The notes under the pieces: generated by a model
The model's database searches: none
The model's input: the letters and a program-made list of their open reading frames with translations, nothing else
What the model was told of the DNA's origin: nothing
Assembly (NCBI RefSeq): GCF_031157255.1
Contig: NZ_JAVIFX010000017.1
Location: 1 to 64,000 of the forward strand
Direction of reading: 5' to 3'
Origin: Bradyrhizobium sp. LHD-71
GTDB taxonomy: Bacteria > Pseudomonadota > Alphaproteobacteria > Rhizobiales > Xanthobacteraceae
Length of the DNA: 64,000 nt
Shown: positions 27,994-36,032 of the stretch, in pieces
How the letters are laid out: the number at the start of each line of letters is the position of its first letter
Numbering within the stretch: position 1 is the first letter of the stretch
Made by a program: the position numbers and the translations under genes

Positions 27994-28098
27994 GCATTGC
28001 CCTGTCGGGCGCTCATTCGGGGTTGCCGTCCCGCCACATTACGCGGCGAGGGCGGGGGGTCAACCGGCCCATCGCGCGAGACGGCTCAAGGCGGGCCG

Positions 28099-29595
28099 CT
28101 ACATGCGGTCCGGCACATAGGCATCCGGCGCCAGATCGGAAAAGCGCGTGATAGATGCTTCAAAGTGAAGACTGACAGTGCCAGTCGGGCCGTGACGCTG
28201 CTTGCCGATGATCACTTCGGCCTTGCCGTGGGCCAGGTCCATTTCGGTCCGCCACTTTTCGTGTTCGGGCGTGCCCGGACGCGGCTCCTTGTTCTGCAGG
28301 TAGTATTCTTCGCGGTACAGGAACATGACGACGTCGGCGTCCTGCTCGATCGATCCGGATTCGCGCAGGTCGGATAGCTGCGGACGCTTGTCGTCGCGGT
28401 TTTCCACCTGACGTGACAGCTGCGACAGGGCGATGATGGGAACGTGCAGCTCCTTTCCCAGAGCTTTCAGGCTGGTCGTGATCTCGGTGACTTCCTGCAC
28501 GCGGTTATCGGACTTTCGCGACGAGCCGGACAGCAACTGGATGTAGTCGACGATCAGCAAGTCGAGACCCTTTTGTCGTTTCAGCCGCCGCGCACGCGCA
28601 CAGAGCTGTGCGATCGACAGGCCGCCCGTTTCGTCGATGTAAAAGGGCAGTGACTGAAGCTCGATAGCGTGATCGCGAATTTTCTCGAAATCGGCCTCGG
28701 TGATGTTGCCGCGGCGGATCATGCTCGAGGAGATTCCCGTCCGTTCGCCGATGATACGCGTCGCCAGCTGTTCACCCGACATTTCCAGCGAAAAGAAGCC
28801 GACGACGCCGCCGTCGATTGTCTTCATCTGGCCGTCGGCCTGCACCTCGCTGCGATAGGCCTTGGCGATGTTGTAGCCGATGTTGCTTGCAAGCGATGTT
28901 TTCGCCATGCCGGGGCGGCCCGCGATGATGATGAGGTCGGAGGCCTGCAATCCGCCCATCCTGGCATCGAGATCGCGCAGGCCGGTCGCGAGGCCGGATA
29001 GTCCACCATCGCGCCTGTACGCATTCGCCGCCATGTCAACGGCCGCCGTCAGCGCGTTCGCGAAGCGCTGGAAGCCGCCGTCATAACGGCCGGTTTCGGC
29101 GATCTCGTAGAGGCGCTTTTCTGCTTCCTCGATCTGCTGGCGCGGCGAGGAGTCGACCGGCGAGTCGAACGCCTCGTTGACCAGGTCCTCACCGATACGA
29201 ATGAGATCGCGGCGCAGGGCAAGATCGTAGATCGTGCGGCCGTAGTCCTGCGCGTTGATGATTGTGGTGGCCTCAGCGGCGAGCCGGGCCAGATATTGCG
29301 CGACCGTCATGCCGCCGATGTCGGTCTCGGCCGGAACGAAAGTCTTCAACGTCACCGGTGTGGCGATCTTGTTCAGCCGGATCAGGCTGCCGGCGACTTC
29401 ATAGAGATGCTGGTGAATCGGTTCGAAGAAATGCCGCGGTTCGAGGAAGTCCGAAACGCGGTAGAACGCATCGTTGTTGACGAGAATCGCGCCCAACAGG
29501 CTTTGCTCGGCCTCGATATTGTGCGGCGCGGTACGGTAGGTGAGCGTTCCGGCGGTCGGCGCCAGCTTCAGTGCGGTCGAATCGGAAAGGGCCAT
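28099..29595 (-). CDS. dnaB: Replicative DNA helicase DnaB
   Basis: This is the hexameric helicase of the replication fork, 498 residues. The N-terminal domain begins at YRTAPHNIEAEQSLLGAIL. The RecA-like core shows FSLEMSGEQLATRIIGE, DLLIVDYIQLLSG (Walker B) and ALSQLSRQVENRDDKRPQLSDLRESGSIEQDAD. The P-loop reads GRPGMAKTS, where most DnaB proteins have G-K-T, so the glycine before the lysine is alanine (codon GCG). All other motifs are intact. The region upstream holds an inverted-repeat element at 29653-29820. Confidence 0.95.
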   Translation of the reverse strand: MALSDSTALKLAPTAGTLTYRTAPHNIEAEQSLLGAILVNNDAFYRVSDFLEPRHFFEPIHQHLYEVAGSLIRLNKIATPVTLKTFVPAETDIGGMTVAQYLARLAAEATTIINAQDYGRTIYDLALRRDLIRIGEDLVNEAFDSPVDSSPRQQIEEAEKRLYEIAETGRYDGGFQRFANALTAAVDMAANAYRRDGGLSGLATGLRDLDARMGGLQASDLIIIAGRPGMAKTSLASNIGYNIAKAYRSEVQADGQMKTIDGGVVGFFSLEMSGEQLATRIIGERTGISSSMIRRGNITEADFEKIRDHAIELQSLPFYIDETGGLSIAQLCARARRLKRQKGLDLLIVDYIQLLSGSSRKSDNRVQEVTEITTSLKALGKELHVPIIALSQLSRQVENRDDKRPQLSDLRESGSIEQDADVVMFLYREEYYLQNKEPRPGTPEHEKWRTEMDLAHGKAEVIIGKQRHGPTGTVSLHFEASITRFSDLAPDAYVPDRM

Positions 29596-29652
29596 GGAAA
29601 AGAAGCAGGTCGATCAAGGTTGACGGGAACGCGGCGAACCTCAGCCAATGAA

Positions 29653-29820
29653 CTAGTGTTTCGGTTCTAACGTTCGCATCACTTTGCAGCACAACCCGTA
29701 GGCGAACGTCAGAACCAAGAGGGCACTAGCAACCTTATGCAGCTGGTGCGCTTTTTGGATCTGACGTTCGTACGCGCGCCGCAGCGGCCGGGGCCACGAA
29801 CGTCAAAATCCAAAACGCCA
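29653..29820 (-). repeat. Double inverted-repeat element, reverse-oriented copy
   Basis: This copy belongs to a four-member family in the window (see 62751-62908) and lies in the opposite orientation. On the plus strand the first inverted repeat is GGTTCTAACGTTCGC ... GCGAACGTCAGAACC (about 29663-29716). The second is TTGGATCTGACGTTCGT ... ACGAACGTCAAAATCCAA (about 29754-29813). The linker AGAGGGCACTAGC ... CAGCTGGTGCGC is also shared with the other copies in reverse complement. It occupies most of the 380-base gap between dnaB and cfa. The rest of that gap (29821-29974) holds no recognisable gene. Confidence 0.8.
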
Positions 29821-29974
29821 GCGATAAAGCACCGCGCGGCCGACGAGCGATACCGCCTCGACTCGGCTTATCCCTGATTCACACGTTACACACCGGCTCG
29901 ACAAGAGAATCTTACACGCGATCCGTACTTCTTCTTGACTGCACGCTCACGCGCTTGTTGCGAATCGCGTGGGT

Positions 29975-31228
29975 CTATTCGCCTGCCAATTGCAGTTTCG
30001 GCTCCTTGAACCGCGACTCCACAAGCCGCATCCGCTCTTCGGCTTCGATGATGTAGTGGCGCGTCATTGGCACGACGCCTTGCCGCTTGGTGATCTGAAT
30101 CTGGAAGTTCATCATGGCCTGCTTACGGAACGACATTTCCGCTGCCGCCAGGTAGAACTCCCACATCCGCACAAACCGCTCATCATAAAGCCGCTCGGCG
30201 TCTTCCTTGCGCGCGAGGAAGCGCTCGCGCCACATCTTCAAGGTCTCCGCGTAGTGCAGGCGCAGGATTTCGATGTCGTTCACGAGCAGCCCGGCGCGTT
30301 CGATCGCCGGCAGCACCTCCGACAGGGCGGGAATATAGCCGCCGGGGAAGATGTACTTCTCCATCCAGGGGCTCGTGGAGCTCGGTCCTTCTGACCTGCC
30401 GATCGAATGCAACAACATGACGCCGTCATCGGTCAGGAGCTCGGCGCAGCGTCGAAAGAAAGCGTCGTAATGGCCGACACCGACATGCTCGAACATGCCG
30501 ACTGAGACGATGCGATTAAAGGGGCCCTTGACGTCGCGGTAGTCCTGCAGACGGAACTCGACACCGGGCGAGGGATTTTCGCTCAGCCGGTTGTGGGCAT
30601 AGCGAAGCTGCTCGGTGGACAAGGTGACGCCTGTGACCCGGCAGCTGGAAACGTCACTAAGATAGCGCGCGAGTCCACCCCAGCCGCTTCCGATGTCGAG
30701 GATCGAGTGGTTTTGCTCCAGCAAGAGCTTGGCCGCGATATGGCGCTTCTTGGCGAGTTGCGCCTCCTCGAGGCTCAAACCTGGTTTGTCGAAGTAGGCG
30801 CAACTGTATTGCCGGTCGGCATCGAGAAACAGCGCGTAAAGGCGGCCGTCCAGATCGTAGTGATGGGCGACGTTGCGTAGCGCGCGGCCGCGCGGATTGA
30901 ACTGCCGCACGCGCCGGGCAAGCGAGCGCAGCGCCGCCTGAAGTCGTGCCCATTGAGGTGTGCCGGCGCCGGGCTGTTCCAGCAGAACGGCAATAAGGTC
31001 GGCGATCGAGCCCTGTTCGAGGCGCACCTCGCCGTCCATGTAGAGCTCGCCAAAGGTGAGTTCGGGATCGAGCAGTACTCGTCGAACCGCCGATCGGGTC
31101 ACGAAGCGGACCTTGATCGGTACGCCCGAGCCATCGCCGCAAACAAAGACCGCACCGTCCGGGGTGGCCACTGTGACTGAGCCGTGCCGGATTCCGGTCG
31201 TCAGAAAATATCGTAGCACTCGATCCAT
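29975..31228 (-). CDS. cfa: Cyclopropane-fatty-acyl-phospholipid synthase family protein
   Basis: This SAM-dependent enzyme adds a methylene bridge across double bonds of phospholipid acyl chains, 417 residues. The SAM-binding motif is LDIGSGWGGLARYL at about 178-191. Family blocks include HYDLDGRLYALFLDADRQYSCAYF, SVGMFEHVGVGHYDAFF, EKYIFPGGYIPALSEV and LHYAETLKMWRERF. The N-terminal acyl-binding region precedes the methyltransferase domain as usual. It is divergent from the CXXCH protein gene, and an apparently unlinked desaturase lies at 36 kb. Confidence 0.92.
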   Translation of the reverse strand: MDRVLRYFLTTGIRHGSVTVATPDGAVFVCGDGSGVPIKVRFVTRSAVRRVLLDPELTFGELYMDGEVRLEQGSIADLIAVLLEQPGAGTPQWARLQAALRSLARRVRQFNPRGRALRNVAHHYDLDGRLYALFLDADRQYSCAYFDKPGLSLEEAQLAKKRHIAAKLLLEQNHSILDIGSGWGGLARYLSDVSSCRVTGVTLSTEQLRYAHNRLSENPSPGVEFRLQDYRDVKGPFNRIVSVGMFEHVGVGHYDAFFRRCAELLTDDGVMLLHSIGRSEGPSSTSPWMEKYIFPGGYIPALSEVLPAIERAGLLVNDIEILRLHYAETLKMWRERFLARKEDAERLYDERFVRMWEFYLAAAEMSFRKQAMMNFQIQITKRQGVVPMTRHYIIEAEERMRLVESRFKEPKLQLAGE

Positions 31229-31453
31229 GACGGGCCGTCCCCACCGCCGCGGAAGTCATCATAAATTCAAATAAGCCCCTTCGGGTTCCAGACCAATGCG
31301 GGCTGGGGAAGTCAGCCAACAAATTTCCGCGGTTGACTGAGCATTTCCGATCAAATCACAGACGATTCACCGTTCAGTCTTAACCCTTCCATTCGCGGCG
31401 CAATCGGCTAGAACATGGCGGCAAGTTCGCGAGTCATCTGCCCGGAGGTTTGA

Positions 31454-32449
31454 ATGAAGAGCCGAGCGCTCTGTTTGGCGGCTTTGGCCCTTCTCGTCAG
31501 CCTCTGCGGATCGACCGGCGCCGGAGTGCGATCCGCCGCCGCTCAGGCGCTCGATGCAGGAAAGCCGCCTGCGCAGATCTTTTCCGGGACATGTTCCGCC
31601 TGCCACCGGTCCCCACGCGGACTGTTGCGCAACGTGTCGCCGGGCTCGCTCTCGGGCTTTTTGCGCCAGCACTACACCACCGGTAACGAGATGGCCGGGA
31701 CAATGGCTGCCTATGTGCTCGGCAGTGGTGGTGCCGATCGCGCTGCCGCCGAACCGGCGCCTAAGCGGGAGCCTAAGCAGGAACCGAGACAGAAAGCGAA
31801 AGCGGACGCGCCCGAGGTGGTGGCGCGCAGCCCCGACCAGAAGGACCTTTCCAAGTCAGCCAGGCAGAAGGCGGCCAAGAAGGACAGGCCGGAACCGACC
31901 GATGCCGTAAAGGACGCGCCGGGCAGCGAACCGGCAAAGGCCGAACCTGAGAAGGCCGATGTGGAGAAGCGGGAAGGGGCGCCTGTCTCCGAGCCAGCCA
32001 AATCTGAGATCGTTGCGGCTGACTGCAAGCTTGAAGAACCGACAAAATCGAACGTCGCATCGGAAGTCGACGACAGTAAGAGTGATACGCAGCCAGACCA
32101 GCCTACTGCCTTGACGCTGCCGGGATTCCCGCCGCCACCGGCGCCCGAACCGGAAGTAAAGCCCACCGCAACTGCTGTGGCTTCGCCAGGGTGCGACCCG
32201 GCCGAAAGCGGCACGACCGCTACGACCGAGGCCGAGGGGACGTCAAAGGAGCAGGCGAAAGAACAACCGCCCGTCGCCGCACCGCCCTCCGTGGCTGAAG
32301 CGCGGAAGGCCGAGTCACTGGGCTCCACGGAAACCGGAACGGCAGCACCGGCGCTCGACATCATGCAGGAGGAGGTCCATGCACCGCGTCCGGCGCGGGC
32401 TCTCCAGCAGAAGCGGAGGCTGCCGCTCCAGCCGCAGGAGCAGCCCTAG
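31454..32449 (+). CDS. Exported CXXCH (cytochrome c-like) protein with long low-complexity tail
   Basis: This 331-residue protein has a signal peptide (about 31 residues ending SAAAQA). A short domain of about 60 residues then carries one haem-attachment motif CSACH (GTCSACHRSPRGLLR) and GFLRQHYTTGNEMAGTMAAYVLG, whose methionine may be an axial ligand. The remaining 230 residues are rich in Ala, Pro, Glu and Lys (EPKREPKQEPRQKAKADAPEV type), ending in basic LQQKRRLPLQPQEQP. It looks like a minimal mono-haem domain on a disordered stalk. GGAGG precedes the ATG. It is divergent from cfa; a bidirectional terminator separates it from rplI. Electron-transfer role is inferred only. Confidence 0.7.
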   Translation: MKSRALCLAALALLVSLCGSTGAGVRSAAAQALDAGKPPAQIFSGTCSACHRSPRGLLRNVSPGSLSGFLRQHYTTGNEMAGTMAAYVLGSGGADRAAAEPAPKREPKQEPRQKAKADAPEVVARSPDQKDLSKSARQKAAKKDRPEPTDAVKDAPGSEPAKAEPEKADVEKREGAPVSEPAKSEIVAADCKLEEPTKSNVASEVDDSKSDTQPDQPTALTLPGFPPPPAPEPEVKPTATAVASPGCDPAESGTTATTEAEGTSKEQAKEQPPVAAPPSVAEARKAESLGSTETGTAAPALDIMQEEVHAPRPARALQQKRRLPLQPQEQP

Positions 32450-32476
32450 CGCAAGGTGGCCGTCTTTGATGCAGCG

Positions 32477-32510
32477 AAAAAGGCGCCGGCTTGAGCCGGC
32501 GCCTTTCATT
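32477..32510. terminator. Bidirectional terminator between the CXXCH gene and rplI
   Basis: A perfect 10-bp stem, AGGCGCCGGC-TTGA-GCCGGCGCCT (32481-32504), is flanked by AAAAA on the left and TTTCATTTC on the right. Read on the minus strand the stem is followed by TTTTT, a classical Rho-independent terminator for the ribosomal protein operon. It also ends the plus-strand gene. Confidence 0.88.
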
Positions 32511-32530
32511 TCGGAAATCCTGTCGCCTGA

Positions 32531-33139
32531 TCAGGCCTTCTCTTCGGTCGCCTCGGTAGTTTCGCCGCCGTCTTCCTGCTTGCGCGCTTCCGGTTCGAAG
32601 AACTCTTCGGCCGCAGCGAGAGCTTCGGCAGCCTCGTCCTCCTCTTCGCGGCGAACTGTCACGTCCTCGCCGCGCTTGATGCGCGCGGCTTCGTCGGCAT
32701 TGCGCGCCACGGTGACAGTGACGGTGACCTCGACCTCCGGATGCACGGCAATATCAATCCGGTGCTTGCCGATCGTCTTGATCGGTGCGTCGAGCAGGAT
32801 CTGTCCGCGCGTGACCTTGATGCCCTCGGCCTCGAACAGCGAAACGAGATCGCGGCTCGACACGGAGCCGTAGAGCTGACCGGTGTCGGATGCCTGACGC
32901 AACACTACGACGTCGCGACCGTCGATCTTCGCAGCCGCCTTCTCGGCTTCCCCCTTGGCCTGGAGGTTGCGCGCCTCGAGCTCGGCTTTCATGCCGTCGA
33001 ACTTGGCGCGGTTGTCCTTGGTCGCGCGCAACGCCTTGCCCTGCGGTAGCAGGAAATTGCGGGCAAATCCGTCTCTCACACGGACGATTTCGCCCATCTG
33101 TCCGAGCTTTGCGACGCGTTCCAGCAAAATGACTTCCAT
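32531..33139 (-). CDS. rplI: 50S ribosomal protein L9
   Basis: This is a large-subunit protein of 202 residues. The N-terminal globular domain [37 protein letters not shown] is the family signature. It is followed by the long helix and the C-terminal 23S-binding domain ([39 protein letters not shown]). An acidic tail of about 45 residues ([11 protein letters not shown]... EEKA) makes it longer than the approximately 150-residue E. coli protein. It is last in the rpsF-rpsR-DUF2232-rplI operon and ends at a strong terminator. Confidence 0.96.
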   Translation of the reverse strand: MEVILLERVAKLGQMGEIVRVRDGFARNFLLPQGKALRATKDNRAKFDGMKAELEARNLQAKGEAEKAAAKIDGRDVVVLRQASDTGQLYGSVSSRDLVSLFEAEGIKVTRGQILLDAPIKTIGKHRIDIAVHPEVEVTVTVTVARNADEAARIKRGEDVTVRREEEDEAAEALAAAEEFFEPEARKQEDGGETTEATEEKA

Positions 33140-33172
33140 GATTATTCTCCGTCTAGTTGGATCGTTGAGTTG

Positions 33173-34153
33173 TCAGGAGGAAAGGGAGGGCGGCTTGGCC
33201 CTGCCGGCGAATCGGCGGCGCAGCCCGATCGCGCCCTCTAAGAGGCCGAGCATCACGATGATCAGCGCCGGCCAACCCAAGATAACGACGCCGCCATAAG
33301 CGGCGATCAGCCACAACAGGCGCGCGCTGGACGATTGCGTGATGACATGCAGCACCGCGAAGCCGACCAGCATGTAAGCCGTCAAGAGAGCCGCGCTGGC
33401 GATCTGCGAAAGCATGGCGAGCAGCCCGCTGGTGAACGACAGCGCAAGCGTGGCTGCAAGCACGATCATGACAACCTGCGGCAGCTCGATGCTGCGGAGA
33501 TCGGGCCACGGTCGGTGCAGTCGCCCGGAGGTAAGGACGATCTTGCCCGAGAGCCACAGGTTGAGCGTCAGCGTGAACATTGCGACCAGCGTGGCTGCGG
33601 CCGGCGCAATCTGCGCAATTGCGTCCAGCACGGCATCCGTGTCGGTGTCGGATGCGGCGCCACCGCGCGCACCGATGATGCGTGTAAGGCCGCGGCGGAG
33701 TGCTGCCATGATCGTCTCGTAGTCGCTGCCGAGGGTCAGCAGGGCGCTTAGTGTGATGAGACAGGCAAACACCGCGATCCAGAGCACAAGGCGGCCTGGG
33801 GGATACCATTCCAGCGCCTCGGCAGGTGCCGGCGACAAACCGTTTGTGCTGCTCGCGCCGGCTGCCGTGGCAGGCTGTGCAAGCAGTGTCAGATGCCCCA
33901 GCCAGAATGCGGGCAGGCCGACGGTGACAATGAAGGCGGCGAAATAGGCGAAGCCGAACGCAAGGCCGAGGCCGGCACCGGCCGTGACCGCTCCGATCAG
34001 CGCGCTTGTCGGTCCCCAGCCCAGCGCTGCGACCATCAATGGCAGCGGCGCGAGATAGAACAGCAATAGCGAGATCAGTGCGCCGGAAACGATCGACGCA
34101 AACATCAAACCGGCTGCGCAGCCGGCCGCGACTGCAATGAGAATGTTCATCAT
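33173..34153 (-). CDS. DUF2232 family polytopic membrane protein
   Basis: This inner-membrane protein of about 326 residues has roughly eight hydrophobic segments, starting MMNILIAVAAGCAAGLMFASIVSGALISLLLFYLAPLPLMVAALGWG. Proteins of this DUF2232/YybS-like group lie between rpsR and rplI in many alphaproteobacteria; their function is unknown. The chosen start, tandem ATG at 34153, has GGGAG upstream. The frame to 34207 adds a basic segment without a good ribosome binding site. Confidence 0.82.
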   Translation of the reverse strand: MMNILIAVAAGCAAGLMFASIVSGALISLLLFYLAPLPLMVAALGWGPTSALIGAVTAGAGLGLAFGFAYFAAFIVTVGLPAFWLGHLTLLAQPATAAGASSTNGLSPAPAEALEWYPPGRLVLWIAVFACLITLSALLTLGSDYETIMAALRRGLTRIIGARGGAASDTDTDAVLDAIAQIAPAAATLVAMFTLTLNLWLSGKIVLTSGRLHRPWPDLRSIELPQVVMIVLAATLALSFTSGLLAMLSQIASAALLTAYMLVGFAVLHVITQSSSARLLWLIAAYGGVVILGWPALIIVMLGLLEGAIGLRRRFAGRAKPPSLSS

Positions 34154-34307
34154 CAGCTGTCCCGCTCCCTTCGAGCGGTTAGAAGCGGCGCGTTGCATCC
34201 GCCTCAACCATCGACCTCGGGCGGATTCCCGAGATCTTATGAAAATCAGTCTGGCGGTCTCATCCCGACGGCGAGACCTGGAATGTCAAATCCTAGCCCG
34301 GATCAGG

Positions 34308-34553
34308 TTAGCGAATGACGTAAGGCAGCAGTCCGAGAAACCGCGAGCGCTTGATGGCGCGCGCAAGCTCACGCTGCTTCTTGGCGGACACGGCCGTGAT
34401 GCGGCTCGGGACGATCTTGCCGCGCTCGGACACGTAGCGGACGAGGAGCTTGGCGTCCTTGTAGTCGATCTTCGGCGCGTTCGCGCCCGTGAACGGGCAG
34501 GTTTTGCGGCGGCGGAAGAACGGACGGCGCTGGGTGCTTGCAGCCATGGCCAT
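34308..34553 (-). CDS. rpsR: 30S ribosomal protein S18
   Basis: This is a small-subunit protein of 81 residues that forms a dimer with S6 on 16S rRNA. The body is [71 protein letters not shown], all family signature. The start at ATG 34553 has AGGAG 7 bases upstream; a second ATG at 34547 is also possible. It follows rpsF by 4 bases. Confidence 0.96.
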   Translation of the reverse strand: MAMAASTQRRPFFRRRKTCPFTGANAPKIDYKDAKLLVRYVSERGKIVPSRITAVSAKKQRELARAIKRSRFLGLLPYVIR

Positions 34554-34557
34554 GGGC

Positions 34558-35037
34558 TTACTCCTGGGTCTCGGTAGTGGCTGTGGTTGCTTCATCTTCA
34601 CGCGGACGACGCGGGCGGTCGCCGCGATCTCCGCGGTCGCGATCTCCGCGGAAGCCGCCACCGCCAAATCCGCCGCCGCCAAAGCCGCGCTCGCCGCGTT
34701 CGTCACGGTCGCGTTCGGCCTTGCGCATCATCGCCGACGGGCCGTCCTCGAGCTCGTCGACGCGTACGGTGAGGTAGCGGATAACGTCCTCATGGATGCG
34801 CTCCTGACGCTCGATCTCGGCAACGATCGAAGCCGGCCCATCAATGTTGAGCAGCGTGAAGTGCGCCTTGCGGTTCTTGTTCATGCGATAGGTGAGGGAG
34901 CGAATCCCCCAGGATTCAGTCTTTTTGACCTTGCCGCCCAATTGTTCGACCACGCCCTTGATCTGGGCGGTCAGCTCCTCGACCTGCTGGGGGCTCGCAT
35001 CCTGACGCGCGAGGAACACATGCTCATAAAGTGGCAT
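34558..35037 (-). CDS. rpsF: 30S ribosomal protein S6
   Basis: This is a small-subunit protein of 159 residues. The conserved domain [22 protein letters not shown] ... [54 protein letters not shown] covers about 95 residues. A Gly/Arg/Asp-rich tail ([27 protein letters not shown]...) follows and ends acidic, so the protein is much longer than the E. coli core. The start ATG 35037 has AAGGA 6 bases upstream, and that site can pair with an upstream segment (see 35045-35101). Confidence 0.96.
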   Translation of the reverse strand: MPLYEHVFLARQDASPQQVEELTAQIKGVVEQLGGKVKKTESWGIRSLTYRMNKNRKAHFTLLNIDGPASIVAEIERQERIHEDVIRYLTVRVDELEDGPSAMMRKAERDRDERGERGFGGGGFGGGGFRGDRDRGDRGDRPRRPREDEATTATTETQE

Positions 35038-35044
35038 GGAAAGT

Positions 35045-35101
35045 CCTTTCCTAAGTGGGCGCAACAACCGGCGGCAAGCCCTTCGAACCCTTCGGGAAAG
35101 G
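35045..35101 (-). promoter_or_regulatory. rpsF leader with a helix that can bury the ribosome binding site
   Basis: On the minus strand CCTTTCC (35101-35095) is perfectly complementary to GGAAAGG (35051-35045), which contains the rpsF Shine-Dalgarno. The roughly 43 bases between hold further pairing potential (CCGAAGGGTTCGAAGGG) and a CTTGCCGCCGG stretch. S6-S18 autoregulation through an rpsF leader element is known in bacteria. This could be the local version, but I cannot confirm the conserved CCG-bulge geometry by eye. Confidence 0.45.
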
Positions 35102-35308
35102 TTCGTCGATAGCTCAGAAGGCGGAAACACCGGACGACGGGCCGACTGGCCCTGCCGCATCAATCAAGAGGGATTGTTGAGACCGTCCGTTCAGCTCCCG
35201 GCCGGAAGCAGCGGATGGCGGGCCTTATAGGATATTTTGGCTGTTTGGCAAGCAAAAGCGCAGCGACGGCCCAATCGGGCCCCCGAGCGGAACAGCTTGA
35301 CGGGCTTG

Positions 35309-35325
35309 TTTGTATGTTATACAAA
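35309..35325. promoter_or_regulatory. Palindromic operator upstream of the TetR-desaturase pair
   Basis: TTTGTATGTTATACAAA is a perfect inverted repeat with 7-base arms and a 3-base centre. It lies 17 bases before the ATG of the TetR-family gene and just before its GGGAGAAAG ribosome binding site. AT-rich in a GC-rich genome, it looks like the binding site of the TetR protein itself, controlling the regulator-desaturase operon. Confidence 0.65.
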
Positions 35326-35342
35326 TAAATCGGGAGAAAGCG

Positions 35343-36032
35343 ATGGCCGAGCCCACCGAGAAGGCGATCCCGAAGCACGCCGTTCGGGCAACGCGCACCG
35401 CCGGACGACAGATGCGTTCGCGGCTTCTCGATGCCGCAAGCCTCCTCTTCAAGGATCGCGGGTTGGCCGGGGTCTCTTTTGCCGATATCGCCGCAGCTGC
35501 CGACGCCTTTCCGAGCCAGATCACCTATTACTTCCGCACCAAGGAAGCGCTGTTCGTCGAGGCGGCCTGCCGCGACGTGCTCTATGCGGGCCGTGCCGCG
35601 GAAGAGGCCGCAGCCGCGGCACAGACCACGCGGCAATACACGCGGGCGCTGGTCGACAGCGTCATGCATGCCGACGCGCTGCCGTTCTTTGCGGAAGCTC
35701 TGACGCTGACGCGACGCCGGCAGGACCTGGCGCCGCTGATCGAGCGCACCATCGCGCGCCTGCATGCCGAAGGTTTGCGCGCGTTCGAAGGTCAAATGAA
35801 GGCGCATGGCTGGCGCTCGCGTCTTGATCCGGAAACATCGGCCAGACGCTTCTGGGCGATTGCGCTCGGCGTCGGGCTGGAGGGCCACGCCATCGGCCGC
35901 TCGACCGAAGAGCTCGCTGCCGAGATGCTGCGCGTGCTCGACGCGCAAGCTGATGCAAATCCAGCGGAGCGACTCAGGTTGGTCGCGGGCGCTTCGGGCC
36001 AGGCTTCATCCGATCAGGGGAGTTCATCATGA
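35343..36032 (+). CDS. TetR/AcrR family transcriptional regulator
   Basis: This 229-residue regulator has an N-terminal HTH: RSRLLDAASLLFKDRGLAGVSFADIAAAADAFPSQITYYFRTKEALFVEAA (about residues 24-74). A helical ligand-binding domain follows. The start ATG 35343 is preceded by GGGAGAAAGCG. Its stop overlaps the start of a fatty acid desaturase gene by 4 bases (ATGA), so the two are coupled. By analogy with other regulator-desaturase pairs it probably senses acyl chains or acyl-CoA. A palindrome at 35309-35325 is the likely operator. Confidence 0.88.
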   Translation: MAEPTEKAIPKHAVRATRTAGRQMRSRLLDAASLLFKDRGLAGVSFADIAAAADAFPSQITYYFRTKEALFVEAACRDVLYAGRAAEEAAAAAQTTRQYTRALVDSVMHADALPFFAEALTLTRRRQDLAPLIERTIARLHAEGLRAFEGQMKAHGWRSRLDPETSARRFWAIALGVGLEGHAIGRSTEELAAEMLRVLDAQADANPAERLRLVAGASGQASSDQGSSS

